A stretch of 64,000 bases of DNA. Source: Pirellula staleyi DSM 6068. GTDB taxonomy: Bacteria > Planctomycetota > Planctomycetia > Pirellulales > Pirellulaceae. The number at the start of each line of letters is the position of its first letter. The stretch's first letter is position 1. The notes below the pieces were generated by a model. It did no database searches, had not been told where the DNA came from, and worked only from the letters and a program-made list of their open reading frames with translations. Positions 28,357 through 37,427 of this stretch are shown piece by piece. Where the stretch lies: positions 1-64,000 of the forward strand of contig CAMCMB010000009.1 in NCBI GenBank assembly GCA_945875845.1, read 5' to 3'. The position numbers and the translations under genes were made by a program.

Positions 28357-31300
28357 TCAGGCGATGATCTCCTTCAGCGGCCCGGTGCTGTCGCCGTGGC
28401 GCTCGGCTTGGACTCCGATACCGTGCAGCAGGGCTAGCCAGGCGTTGCACAGAGGTGTGTCCTTGGGAGCGACGATATTGTGGCCGAGTTTCAAGCCGGC
28501 GGCGCCACCGGTGAGGATTGTCGGGCAATTGCTGAGTTCGTGGCCGGTGCGGATGTTGCTGCCGTAGGCCATGGCGACGTTGTCGAAGAGACTCGAGCCA
28601 TCGGGTTCCTTGGTCGCTTTGAGTTTGTCGAGGAATCCGGCAAGCAGTTCGCTCTGGGCGATGTCGCGGCGCTGCGAGGCGTCGAGCTTTTCTCCAAGCG
28701 TGGTGTGATAATGGCTCATGTCGTGCGGATGCACTTTGATGCCAAGGGCGGTGAGCAGGGTGTTCACGGGCTGGCGGAAGGTCATCACGCGGGTGCTGTC
28801 GGTCTGCATGGCGGCAATCATGATGTCGTAGATGAGCTTGATCTCCTCGCGGCCATCCACTTCGGGTTTAGGCTCGGCGATGGGGGCTTTCGGTTGCGGC
28901 ACGCCCATCCATTGCTCTTCTTTGGCGAGTCGTGTCTCGATGTCGCGGATGCCCTGGAAATATTCATCGAGCTTGGCGTTGTCATTTTTCGCGAGGCCGC
29001 GTTGCAGCGATCTCGCGTTGTCGAGCACTGCGTCTAAAACGCTGCGTTTCTGCGCCAGCATCACTTTCTGTTGCTCGATGGGCGTTGTGTCTTTGGCAAA
29101 GAGACGATGAAAGGCTGCGACGGGGCCGTTCTGCCCGCCGACCGGTTTGCCGCTCACGTCCCAGGCCATCGACAGTCCGGGGCCATGACCGCTTTGGTCG
29201 CCGGTCTGGCTGCCATTGAACTGCAAGGACGAAAACCGCGTCTGCAACCCAAGCTGCGCTGCCGCGACCTGGGCATCCTCCTGATGCGCGGCGAGGCGTT
29301 CACGTGTGGTGAGGACTTTGCCAGCGAGCCGAGTAATCTGCGGTACGTTTGCGGGCGCCGGTGGCGGCGGATCGTTGAGCAGCTTGCGCAGCACCCAGGC
29401 TCCGCGCTCAACGGGGCTGGTGTGATCGCCGTTGCCGCCCATGACATTGACGGCGGCCATGCCGAGCAATCCGCCGCGCGGCGAGTCCTTCGGCAACGAC
29501 ACTTTTTGAAACGCATCACCCTGCACACCTTCGATGCCATAGAACTCGGCGAGCAAATGATTCGTGATGATGTAATCGGACTTCAGCAGATCGCTCAGCG
29601 GCGCGCTGTGCTGCAAGATGTGCGCGAAGGTTTCATACACCTCTTTCTTCGCGGCAAGCCGTGTGCTGTCGTCGAAGCGTGGGAACTTCGGGCGATTCAC
29701 CTCGAAGAAATCGAGCCGATCCATGCCCAGCCACTGGAAGACAAAACCGTTGACGAAATCGCGTGAGCGCGGATCATCAAGCAAGCGGTTGGTGTGCGCG
29801 GCGAGCACGTCGTGCTTCGTCAGGTCGGCTTGGAGCAGCTCTTCGTCCGGCGGTGCGCTCCAGAGAAAATACGCGAGACGGGTGGCGAGTTCCGCAGGGT
29901 TCAACGCGCGGCGCTTACCATCGGCGGCGGGCTCTGCGAGGTAAAGGAACATCGGCGAGGTGAGCACGACGGAGAGCGTGTCCTTCATGGCTGCGCCGGG
30001 CTTGCTGCCGGACTTGATGAGCGTGTCGTAGATTCCCGTGAGCCGCTGCTGGAAACTCTCCGGCGGCTCGGTGCCGCGGAATGCGATCTTCGCAAATCGT
30101 GCGATGGCCGCGTGCGCTTCCGTCGCGGGCGGCGGGGGCGTTCGGTCGTCGGTCACGAACCCCAGCGCGGCGAGCGCCCGAGGCTGCGGCCTGGCGGCGA
30201 TGCTCACTCGCTGGATTTCGATGTAGTCGATCCACAGCACGGCCTCGGGGCCGATACCGTTGCGCTTCACGGATTCCTTGCGTTTGCGTCCACCTTCTTC
30301 GTTGTTGTCCCAGGCACCTTTTTCGCGAATGAAGAGCGTGCGATCGCTGGCGTCAGTCTGGGAGCGTGTCAGCGTGAAGGGCATCTCGACGATCTGCGGC
30401 TGCTCCATCGTGCCGGTGATCTCGAAGGTGGCGCGGACCATGCCGTTGCGCGGATGCATGCCCGCTTCGAGGAACTTTTGCTCCGGTCGTGCGTCCTCCG
30501 TGGCGGCGACGCGCACGCGCATGATGAACTCGCCGCTCGTCCATTCGTCCGGAACTGGCAGTTGCAAAAAGCCTAGCGCCATCACCGCCGGATGCATCGT
30601 CGGCGTGCCGAGATACGCGCCGCGATCCAACGCTGGCCGCGAGAGATAATACTCATGATATTTTTGCCAGTTCTCACCGAGCGCAGCATTGGCTTTATCG
30701 GCATTGTTCTCCACTGTCTCGAAGCCAAAGGATTCGGGAGAAGGAGCCCCTTTGAAGGTAGCCCACTCGCGCCTGAAGGTATTCGGATGTTTCGCGGTCT
30801 TTCGCAGTTCTTCGGCTGCGGCGGAATTCTCCGGCTTCGCCGCTGCGGCATCGACCTCAGCAGCCCACTGCTGCGCACGCTCGCGGGCGTCGATGGTGTA
30901 AGCGATGTAGTCCTTCACTTTACCGTTCGCCTGCTCGCACTCGTATCGCACCTTGTTCAACGCTTTGGCAGAAACCGAACCGACCTGGCGATTGCTGCCG
31001 ACGTTGAACTTCGCTTCCGCTACGACCGCCGGCTTTGCGGTGTCGGTCTTGCGCTCGATCTCGATCCAATCGACCCAGATCGCGAGGTCGGGGCCGATGC
31101 CGTTCTTCGACTTGCCTTCGCCAAAGACGCGGCGAGTCTGTGTGTAATGGTCCTTCGTGCCTCGCTCACGAATGAAGATCGTGCGATTGCTCGTATCGCT
31201 GTGCTCCTTCGTCAGTGTGAGCGGAATCTCGATGACCTGCGGCTGGGCAATGCTCCCCGTCACCTCATGCGTGCTCAAGACGCGGCCATTGCGCGGATGC

Positions 31301-32412
31301 GTGCCGAAATCGAAGAAGCGACGTTCCGCCGGAGTGCCCTCGATCACGCCGGCATGCACGCGAACGGTGTAGTCACCTACCGGCCAGTTGTGCGGCACCG
31401 TGAGCGTGAAGGCATCGTTGCCGAGGTCACCAGCCATGATTGTCAAATACGCGCCAGTGTCCAGATGCGGCATCTTCAGATAGCGCTCGTGATAGGGCCG
31501 CATGTAACCGATACCCACGGGTGTATCGTAGCCCAGCGCGCGATTGGCCTTATCCGCGTTGTTCTCCACCGTCTTGAAACCAAACTCTTCTGGCGCAGGC
31601 GCACCTTGGATCATCGCCCACGAGCGGCGGAAGATGTCCTCGTTCTTCGATTCCGTCCGCAACTGCGCCACGACCTGCGCGTTCTCCGGTCGGGCCGCCG
31701 CAACATCCACCGCCTGCGCCCATTTCTTCGCGCGCTCCAGGGCATCGAGCTGCTCGTCGTAGCTCTTGGTGATGACCTTCAGCGAATCCTCTGCCTCATA
31801 GCGCAGCGAGCGTTCCTCGCCCGCCGCCGCCTGCCACGCGAAGGCCTCCTCCAAGGCCGCACGTCCGAGCGATTGATACTGCTCGAACTGGTTGGCCGAC
31901 ATGAAGAGATTTTGCCCTGCCGTGTCAAAGCCGCCCGTGCCCGTGTCGCTCGGCAGCTCGCTCACGTTGATCTCCACCCCGAGCAGCTCGCGCAGCGTGT
32001 TCCTGTATTCGCGCCGGTTCAGCCGCCGCATCGTGATGACGCCCTGCTGGTCATTGAGCGACCGCCGCGCTGCGACCATCACCTTGGAGAGGTCATCGAG
32101 GAAGTCCGTCTTCGCGGCATTCGGTGGCTGCTTCTCATCCTCGGGGGGCATCTCACCGGAGTTCATCGCGTTGAGTACCTTCTGCCACTTCTCCACCGTC
32201 TCGATATCCGCGAGGGAAAAAGACAGGTCGTCGATGCGGAAACGGCCGTTCTGCTTTTCTGGTCCGTGACACTTCACGCAGTGCTCCTGCAGCAGCGCCT
32301 TGTGCTTCGCGTCCATTTCAGGAGTCGGCGGACTATCCGCCGCGAGCGTGAGACGAGTGATCGAAAACAGGGCGGCGAAGATCAGTAAACGGGCCATAGC
32401 AGTTCGGGGCAA
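28357..32412 (-). CDS. chimeric DUF1587/DUF1592 cytochrome protein fused in frame to DUF1552 C-terminal half
   Basis: 1351 residues. Signal peptide (LLIFAALFSITRLTLAADS); a PSCyt1-like haem site HCVKCHGPEK; DUF1587 (RRLNREYRN-like, ITMRRLNRREYRNTLRELLG); two tandem ~230-residue carbohydrate-binding-like repeats (each with FRR.WA...GAP.PE.FGF.TVENNADKAN and a HPRNG motif); then DUF1595/1592 and the start of DUF1588 (RGAWVLRKLLNDPPPPAP, LTTRERLAAHQEDAQ). At about residue 1047 (near 29272) the usual CxxC haem part of DUF1588 is missing and the sequence continues as DUF1552 (LGLQTRFSSLQFNGSQTG to STGPLKEIIA). A deletion between neighbouring DUF1592 and DUF1552 genes explains it. Confidence 0.82.
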   Translation of the reverse strand: MPRTAMARLLIFAALFSITRLTLAADSPPTPEMDAKHKALLQEHCVKCHGPEKQNGRFRIDDLSFSLADIETVEKWQKVLNAMNSGEMPPEDEKQPPNAAKTDFLDDLSKVMVAARRSLNDQQGVITMRRLNRREYRNTLRELLGVEINVSELPSDTGTGGFDTAGQNLFMSANQFEQYQSLGRAALEEAFAWQAAAGEERSLRYEAEDSLKVITKSYDEQLDALERAKKWAQAVDVAAARPENAQVVAQLRTESKNEDIFRRSWAMIQGAPAPEEFGFKTVENNADKANRALGYDTPVGIGYMRPYHERYLKMPHLDTGAYLTIMAGDLGNDAFTLTVPHNWPVGDYTVRVHAGVIEGTPAERRFFDFGTHPRNGRVLSTHEVTGSIAQPQVIEIPLTLTKEHSDTSNRTIFIRERGTKDHYTQTRRVFGEGKSKNGIGPDLAIWVDWIEIERKTDTAKPAVVAEAKFNVGSNRQVGSVSAKALNKVRYECEQANGKVKDYIAYTIDARERAQQWAAEVDAAAAKPENSAAAEELRKTAKHPNTFRREWATFKGAPSPESFGFETVENNADKANAALGENWQKYHEYYLSRPALDRGAYLGTPTMHPAVMALGFLQLPVPDEWTSGEFIMRVRVAATEDARPEQKFLEAGMHPRNGMVRATFEITGTMEQPQIVEMPFTLTRSQTDASDRTLFIREKGAWDNNEEGGRKRKESVKRNGIGPEAVLWIDYIEIQRVSIAARPQPRALAALGFVTDDRTPPPPATEAHAAIARFAKIAFRGTEPPESFQQRLTGIYDTLIKSGSKPGAAMKDTLSVVLTSPMFLYLAEPAADGKRRALNPAELATRLAYFLWSAPPDEELLQADLTKHDVLAAHTNRLLDDPRSRDFVNGFVFQWLGMDRLDFFEVNRPKFPRFDDSTRLAAKKEVYETFAHILQHSAPLSDLLKSDYIITNHLLAEFYGIEGVQGDAFQKVSLPKDSPRGGLLGMAAVNVMGGNGDHTSPVERGAWVLRKLLNDPPPPAPANVPQITRLAGKVLTTRERLAAHQEDAQVAAAQLGLQTRFSSLQFNGSQTGDQSGHGPGLSMAWDVSGKPVGGQNGPVAAFHRLFAKDTTPIEQQKVMLAQKRSVLDAVLDNARSLQRGLAKNDNAKLDEYFQGIRDIETRLAKEEQWMGVPQPKAPIAEPKPEVDGREEIKLIYDIMIAAMQTDSTRVMTFRQPVNTLLTALGIKVHPHDMSHYHTTLGEKLDASQRRDIAQSELLAGFLDKLKATKEPDGSSLFDNVAMAYGSNIRTGHELSNCPTILTGGAAGLKLGHNIVAPKDTPLCNAWLALLHGIGVQAERHGDSTGPLKEIIA

Positions 32413-32439
32413 CTTGGTGGAAAGGGTGGCAAAAATGAC

Positions 32440-33294
32440 TTATGGAAGCGGTGAGCGCTGGATGAGTGACACACGCACATCATCAAGGTAATGGCCGCGG
32501 AATGCGTCCTTCACCTCATCCTTGGTGAGGTTGGAAACGCTCACATGGATCAAAAGAAACTCCACAACCGCAGGTAGTCGCAACTCACTTTCGACCCGCT
32601 GCCAGTAGCGTGGATCGCGATCCAATTGTGGCATTGCTTTGCTCGCCGTTGCCAGCGCACCATCTCTCAGAGAGTCTCCATTCAGTAACGCTCCGCTCAT
32701 CACCATCTCCGCACAGAGTGCATAAACTCTCACGGCGCACGCGTAGCGTTCCCGTTCAGGAAAATAAGCTGAATTGAAGCCCGCTGACGCTTGCACCACC
32801 GTGCTGCCGTGGGTGAACTCGTGCCCGTAAGGCCGCAAATCAATGAGCCGGTAAAGATCACCAGCATAACTGCCCTCTGGCTTTGGCTTACCTTCATAAT
32901 CCGCCCGCAGAAACCTCAGCATCCTCAACCCGCTCTCTGGCTTCACACTCTGTTGCTCGCCGACAATCTCCGAGTAGTCACCGCTCCACACGTCTGCCTT
33001 GTCGGGTCTTCCCACGCCCAACGGCGCCGGTCCGCTTTCAAAACTCTCGTGCAACAACGTGATCGTATTTCGTAAACCTGATAGCGTAAACCCAAACACC
33101 ACCGACGTACAGAGCACTCCAAATACAATCCCCGCCGCCGTCGCCGCCCGCAGCGGATTCCATTGGAGCCTGTGGGGCTCGCAGGTGGATTTTGGCGGCA
33201 GTGTCGATATGAGATCCGCGTTGAGGATGGATACAATACTTTCATCACGCAGGTGGCTAATGATGGCCTGTTCGTTCACGAAAGAAGCCGCCAT
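32440..33294 (-). CDS. FecR/anti-sigma-like membrane protein, N-terminus lost
   Basis: 285 residues from ATG 33294; the frame is open to 33417 inside the sigma gene. From 33339 the text ELNDLLRTDSDARKTMAASF is the tail of the N-terminal helical module of FecR-like anti-sigma partners. Next comes one membrane segment (AATAAGIVFGVLCTSVVFGFT) and a long extracytoplasmic domain (LLHESFESGPAPLGVGRP, RMLRFLRADYEG, ELRLPAVVEFLLIHVSVS, HYLDDVRVSL). Planctomycete and verrucomicrobial genomes carry such proteins next to sigma factors. The first residues that would bind sigma have been deleted together with the end of the sigma gene. Whether it is still translated is unclear. Confidence 0.6.
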   Translation of the reverse strand: MAASFVNEQAIISHLRDESIVSILNADLISTLPPKSTCEPHRLQWNPLRAATAAGIVFGVLCTSVVFGFTLSGLRNTITLLHESFESGPAPLGVGRPDKADVWSGDYSEIVGEQQSVKPESGLRMLRFLRADYEGKPKPEGSYAGDLYRLIDLRPYGHEFTHGSTVVQASAGFNSAYFPERERYACAVRVYALCAEMVMSGALLNGDSLRDGALATASKAMPQLDRDPRYWQRVESELRLPAVVEFLLIHVSVSNLTKDEVKDAFRGHYLDDVRVSLIQRSPLP

Positions 33295-33730
33295 CGTTTT
33301 GCGAGCATCGGAATCTGTGCGCAGCAGATCGTTGAGTTCCGTAGTGGTCTTGCAGCAATCCGCGCTGGTCCACGCTAAGCTTTTGCAGGCATTGACGGAG
33401 TGCTTCGCGGCGATCATCGAAGTCGTTCGCGGCCGCTTCCGTTTGGCTGGCCATCGCGAGCATCACGTCTTCATCAAAGACCAGCCGATCACGCATTCGA
33501 TCTCGGATATGCGAGAGCACGGTGAACCGCGCGACAGTGAAGGCCCACGGCAAGTACTCCGTCTCCGGATTCCAGTCCGACGCCTTTTGCCACAACATCA
33601 CGCACGCGGCCTGCAACACATCCCGCGCATCTTCGCGGTTCGCCAGATTCGCGTGGCAAAACGCCTCCAGCGCCGGTTGATGCCGCGTCAGTGCCTCAAT
33701 GAAGCTTGTCTGGTCAAACGATCTTTCCAT
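33257..33730 (-). CDS. sigma-70 family (Rhodopirellula/Verrucomicrobium type) sigma factor, region 4 truncated
   Basis: 157 residues. Region 2 is intact: HANLANREDARDVLQAACVMLW (core-RNA-polymerase binding helix), then WAFTVARFTVLSHIRDRMRDRLVF. The start of region 4 (CLQKLSVDQRGLLQDHY) is present, but the helix-turn-helix that reads the -35 element is missing. After QDHY the frame enters the FecR-like gene out of frame and ends as meaningless RCSQNDGGFF. A single deletion that removed the end of sigma and the start of its partner is the simplest reading. It heads the minus-strand array down to 19.3 kb. Confidence 0.78.
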   Translation of the reverse strand: MERSFDQTSFIEALTRHQPALEAFCHANLANREDARDVLQAACVMLWQKASDWNPETEYLPWAFTVARFTVLSHIRDRMRDRLVFDEDVMLAMASQTEAAANDFDDRREALRQCLQKLSVDQRGLLQDHYGTQRSAAHRFRCSQNDGGFFRERTGHH

Positions 33731-34289
33731 ACATCCCTTATCGTTAAACGTCGCGCGGTAGCTACCTGCAACGATTTCCGTTGAGTTGGGGAGCGACGCG
33801 GTGACATGGCTCTACTGCGGACTAGTCGCCTTCTCAGGATATTCCGCAAACCGGTCCTGTGGTAACATATTTCCTGGAACTTTCATCGATGGCAAAGCCA
33901 ATTATCCATTATCGAAGGCCAAATCCTCTGGTTTTACAAAACTTTGAGGCTTGCGTTGTTACGCTAATCAGGGAATTAAATTCGGGACTGTTCCAAATCG
34001 GCAGGCGGCCAGCATTTGACGTCGTCCTACGGGCGAGGCCAACAGCCAAAAGAGACGACTGACTTGGGTGTCGTTCCCAAGATAGATGCGTTTGCCCATG
34101 CACCATGCGATACACGGATCATTCTCATCGCGAAGGATGCGCGTCTTTACAGACTCAGACCTTGGCCGAATCGCCACCGAGTTAGAGCGCGAGGTCAAGG
34201 CGGGCTCGAATACGTTTGACTTTGACTTGTCAACGGAAGGCGGTAGGGTGATAAATCGAAAGAACGGCCCAACAAATCAGGAATATACC
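33731..34289. other. divergent intergenic region with no recognisable gene
   Basis: About 560 bases between the sigma gene (-) and a sulfatase (+). Small open frames exist on both strands, but none resembles a known family. The open frame of the sulfatase reaches back to 34086 without a signal-peptide-like sequence until 34290. Promoters for both directions must lie here. Confidence 0.4.
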
Positions 34290-35876
34290 ATGCAACATTG
34301 TCTCGTGCTCTCGCTTTTGCTTTCGTTTATTAGTGTTGTCCAGAGCTTTGCCACCGACAAGCCGAATATAGTCATCATCTACGCGGATGACCTCGGCTAC
34401 GGCGATGTGCAGTGTTACAACCCGGAGCGAGGAAAGATACCGACTCCGAATATTGACAAGCTTGCTTCACAAGGGATGCGATTCACCGATGGGCATTCCT
34501 CGTCGGGGGTTTGTTCCCCATCGCGCTACACACTGCTAACGGGCCGCTATCATTGGCGTACGAAATTGCAGAGTGGCATCGTTGGAGTCTTTGGCGATCC
34601 ACTGATTGCCTCGGATCGCATCACGATCGGCACGTTGGCCAAGCAACATGGCTATCGCACGGCTTGTGTTGGGAAATGGCACCTTGGGATCGAATGGAAT
34701 TTACCAAAAGGCAAAGAGCGTCTATTTCGAAACTTCAAGGATGTTACCGTTGCTACCGATGAGCATCGCGAGGTTTGGTCTGAGGTCTTTTCCCGTCCAT
34801 TCAAGGGGGGCCCCACAACGCGTGGCTTCGACACGTACTTTGGTACCGACATTCCGAACTGGCCACCGTTTTGTTACATCGAGAACGACCGTACGATCGG
34901 AATCCCAACCGACTTGTTGGCATCAAACCTACTCAAGAACAATCAAGCAAGCGTTCAAGGACCTGCGCTGAAAAATTGGACACTCGAACCGATCCTGCCA
35001 ACACTGGGCGAACGCGCTTCGAAGTTCATCGATGAGGCCAACAAGGAGCGTGTTCCCTACCTGCTCTACATGCCGCTCACGGCACCCCACACGCCACTTT
35101 CGGTCAATGAAGCTTGGAAAGGCAAAAGCGGTCTCAACCTCTACGCCGATTTCGTGATGGAAACGGATGCAGTAGTCGGGCGTGTGTTGGATGGTTTGAA
35201 CAAGAGCGGTAGTGCAGACAATACACTTGTCATTTTCACTTCTGATAACGGTTGCGCGCCGTACATCGGCATTCCAGAATTAGAACAGATGGGACACTTT
35301 CCAAGCGGTCCCCTTCGCGGTGCCAAGGCAGATGCTTGGGAAGGGGGCCATCGCGTGCCATTCATCGTTCGCTGGCCAACGAAAGTCAAGCCGGATACCA
35401 TCTGCAACCAACTTGTGCATCAAGCGGACATCATCGCGACGATAGCTGAAATCTTAGGGACGAAGCTCGACGACAAAGTTGGCCAAGATAGTTTCAGCTT
35501 GCTTCCCTTACTGCAAGGAAGTGAAACGCCGATTCGCGAACACAGTGTCAGCGCTTCCATTCAGGGTATTCCAGCAGTACGCAGCGGATTCTGGAAGTAC
35601 ATTCCTGCGCCCGGCTCAGGCGGCTGGGGCAAAGGTGGTGATCCATCGCAGCCCGTCCAGCTCTACAACCTCGAGGATGACCTTGGCGAAACCAAGAACC
35701 TCGCCGCTTTGATGCCGAAGAAGGTCGCCGAGATGGAAGCACTGCTCGAAAAGCTCATCACCGACGGACGCAGCACGCCTGGCGAGAAACTGTCGAACGA
35801 CGTCGAAGTCGTGCGCTACCCCGCCAAGGCCGATGCCAAAGCCAAAGCAAAAGCACAATCGAAGCCCGCCCAGTAA
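34290..35876 (+). CDS. arylsulfatase (S1 type), secreted
   Basis: 528 residues from ATG 34290, where a signal peptide begins (CLVLSLLLSFISVVQSFA). Metal-site start NIVIIYADDLGYGDV, complete formylglycine motif CSPSRYTLLTGRY, GKWHLG, LYMPLTAPHTPLS, and FTSDNGCAP with EGGHRVPFIVRWP in the second half. The C-terminus is Ala/Lys-rich. It should release sulfate from a carbohydrate or aryl ester; the substrate is not evident. It is followed after 7 bases by the truncated copy of the hydrolase found at 19342, so this is the second copy of that gene pair, with the sulfatase kept and the hydrolase lost. Confidence 0.93.
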   Translation: MQHCLVLSLLLSFISVVQSFATDKPNIVIIYADDLGYGDVQCYNPERGKIPTPNIDKLASQGMRFTDGHSSSGVCSPSRYTLLTGRYHWRTKLQSGIVGVFGDPLIASDRITIGTLAKQHGYRTACVGKWHLGIEWNLPKGKERLFRNFKDVTVATDEHREVWSEVFSRPFKGGPTTRGFDTYFGTDIPNWPPFCYIENDRTIGIPTDLLASNLLKNNQASVQGPALKNWTLEPILPTLGERASKFIDEANKERVPYLLYMPLTAPHTPLSVNEAWKGKSGLNLYADFVMETDAVVGRVLDGLNKSGSADNTLVIFTSDNGCAPYIGIPELEQMGHFPSGPLRGAKADAWEGGHRVPFIVRWPTKVKPDTICNQLVHQADIIATIAEILGTKLDDKVGQDSFSLLPLLQGSETPIREHSVSASIQGIPAVRSGFWKYIPAPGSGGWGKGGDPSQPVQLYNLEDDLGETKNLAALMPKKVAEMEALLEKLITDGRSTPGEKLSNDVEVVRYPAKADAKAKAKAQSKPAQ

Positions 35877-35883
35877 TTTCAAC

Positions 35884-36054
35884 ATGAAATACATTCTCAT
35901 CACCACAATCCTCCTCGGCAGCCAGCTCCATGCTGCCGAGCCCCGCTGCTATGATCTCGCCAAACGGGCAAGCGAGATCGATCCCCGTGGTGCAATGCGG
36001 TGTCTTCAAAATGCCCATAGAATTATCAATGCTGTCTATTCTGCGCAGCAGTGA
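35884..36054 (+). pseudogene. BPSS1187-type hydrolase, N-terminal remnant
   Basis: The ATG at 35884 opens a signal peptide (ILITTILLGSQLHAAEP) and YDLAKRASEIDPR, matching residues 1-36 of the intact gene at 19342-20184. After DPR the sequence diverges (GAMRCLQNAHR) and stops at 36054. About 240 residues, including the GISHG nucleophile elbow, are missing. Confidence 0.85.
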
Positions 36055-36099
36055 GTTCGCTACAATGGAGAGATTGCGAAAGCCGCTCGCGGAGACACC

Positions 36100-37317
36100 A
36101 TGACCTTGAACGTACGACTGCTTATTTTATTGCTGCTCGGACTGCTGACCTGCCATATAGTCCTAACAAACTGCGGCGCGAGTGCCGAGCCTTCGATCGA
36201 GCGGGTGACGCTGTTCGAGGAGGGTTGCGACGGCTTCACCCTGTACCGGATCCCCGGCATCGTGGTGACATCGCGCGGAAGTGTGCTGGCGTATTGTGAG
36301 GCCCGGAAATTTTCGGCGGCGGACCGGGGGGAGATCGAGATTCACCTCCGCCGCAGCATCGATGGTGGCCGCACCTGGTGTCCGCGGCAGCAGGTTGCGC
36401 ATCTGGGGGAGCGTCTGCCTCGCAATCCGCATCTGCCACCGGGGAAGCAGGCCAAAGACTTCGGCGGACCGGAGGAGCAAACGGTCAACAACCCGGTTGC
36501 CATCGCTTGCCGGAACGGAACCGTCCACCTGCTGTACTGCGTGGAGTACATGCGTTGCTTTCACATCCGGAGCGACGACGATGGCGTCTCCTGGTCGAGG
36601 CCGGTGGAGATCACAAAGGCGTTCGAAGCGTTCCGGTCAGAACTCGACTGGCAGGCGATGGCGACTGGGCCGGGGCATGCGATTGAGCTGAGGAATGGGC
36701 GGCTGGTGGTTCCTTTTTGGATGTCGAACTATGACCCCAGCGTTAAACAAGGCAAAGGAGTGGGGGTCGTCTTCAGCGATGACAATGGTGTTTCGTGGCA
36801 GTCGGGGGAGATCGCACTTCGGGATGCCGGCGAACCGAACATCATCGAACTGCCGGACGGCGGCGTACTAGTGACGGCCCGCAACGGCAATGCTCGCTCT
36901 CGGCGAATCTCGACAACCAGCATCAATGGGGCTACAGGATGGTCGACTCCGCGATTCATCGATGAACTGTATGAACCGGGCTGCATGGCTGGAATCGTGA
37001 ATCATCCGGGAGCGGACGATCTTAAGGGACCATTGCTCCTGTTTTCCAACGTGCAGACGACCGAGCGAGCACACTCCAGTCGCCGCAACCTGACCATCCA
37101 ACTCAGCCGCGATGGCGGGATCACATGGCCGGTGAGGCGGGTGCTGGAACCGGGCCCCAGTGCGTACAGCGACCTGGCGGTCCTGCCGGATGGTCAAGTT
37201 CTCTGCTGCTTTGAAGATGGGAGCGGTGAACCTGTCCACCAACGCAAGCGAGACTGGGCCTACACTCGGATTTCTGTGGCACGCTTCAACCTCCAGTGGC
37301 TCTTCGGTGAGCGATAA
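36100..37317 (+). CDS. exo-alpha-sialidase (GH33-like, BNR repeats), secreted
   Basis: 405 residues with a signal peptide (LLILLLLGLLTCHIVL). The RIP motif with catalytic Arg is YRIPGIV (residues 49-55), and CEARKFSAADRGEIEIHLR follows as in bacterial sialidases. Asp-boxes are SIDGGRTW, SDDDGVSW, SDDNGVSW and SRDGGITW. A late YSDLAVLPDGQ holds the likely nucleophile Tyr. It should cleave terminal sialic acid from glycans, although such planctomycete proteins may act on other sugars. It stands between a sulfatase-hydrolase pair and a sulfatase run, supporting a role in degrading a sulfated glycan. Confidence 0.85.
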   Translation: MTLNVRLLILLLLGLLTCHIVLTNCGASAEPSIERVTLFEEGCDGFTLYRIPGIVVTSRGSVLAYCEARKFSAADRGEIEIHLRRSIDGGRTWCPRQQVAHLGERLPRNPHLPPGKQAKDFGGPEEQTVNNPVAIACRNGTVHLLYCVEYMRCFHIRSDDDGVSWSRPVEITKAFEAFRSELDWQAMATGPGHAIELRNGRLVVPFWMSNYDPSVKQGKGVGVVFSDDNGVSWQSGEIALRDAGEPNIIELPDGGVLVTARNGNARSRRISTTSINGATGWSTPRFIDELYEPGCMAGIVNHPGADDLKGPLLLFSNVQTTERAHSSRRNLTIQLSRDGGITWPVRRVLEPGPSAYSDLAVLPDGQVLCCFEDGSGEPVHQRKRDWAYTRISVARFNLQWLFGER

Positions 37318-37330
37318 CCATGTGTAGACC

Positions 37331-37397
37331 GTACTGGGATTCGCGAGAATTCCTATATGCGAGGGTATGCGAGGGGAATTCTGGCGAATCCCACTAC
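37331..37397. repeat. paired REP-like element (GGGATTCGC / GCGAATCCC arms)
   Basis: GTACTGGGATTCGCGAGAAT begins at 37331, and its inverted partner GAATTCTGGCGAATCCCACTAC ends at 37397, with a spacer holding TATGCGAGGGTATGCGAGG. It occupies the gap between the sialidase and the next sulfatase. The same arm family recurs at 43275-43329 and 47375-47437. Confidence 0.8.
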
Positions 37398-37427
37398 ATC
37401 GCTTGCCTTATACTCAGGATCAGCTCC

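Noticed and set aside
30592-32388. 598-codon open frame on the plus strand
   Set aside because: Antisense of the DUF1592::DUF1552 chimera; Arg/Leu-rich nonsense composition with no signal peptide or family.
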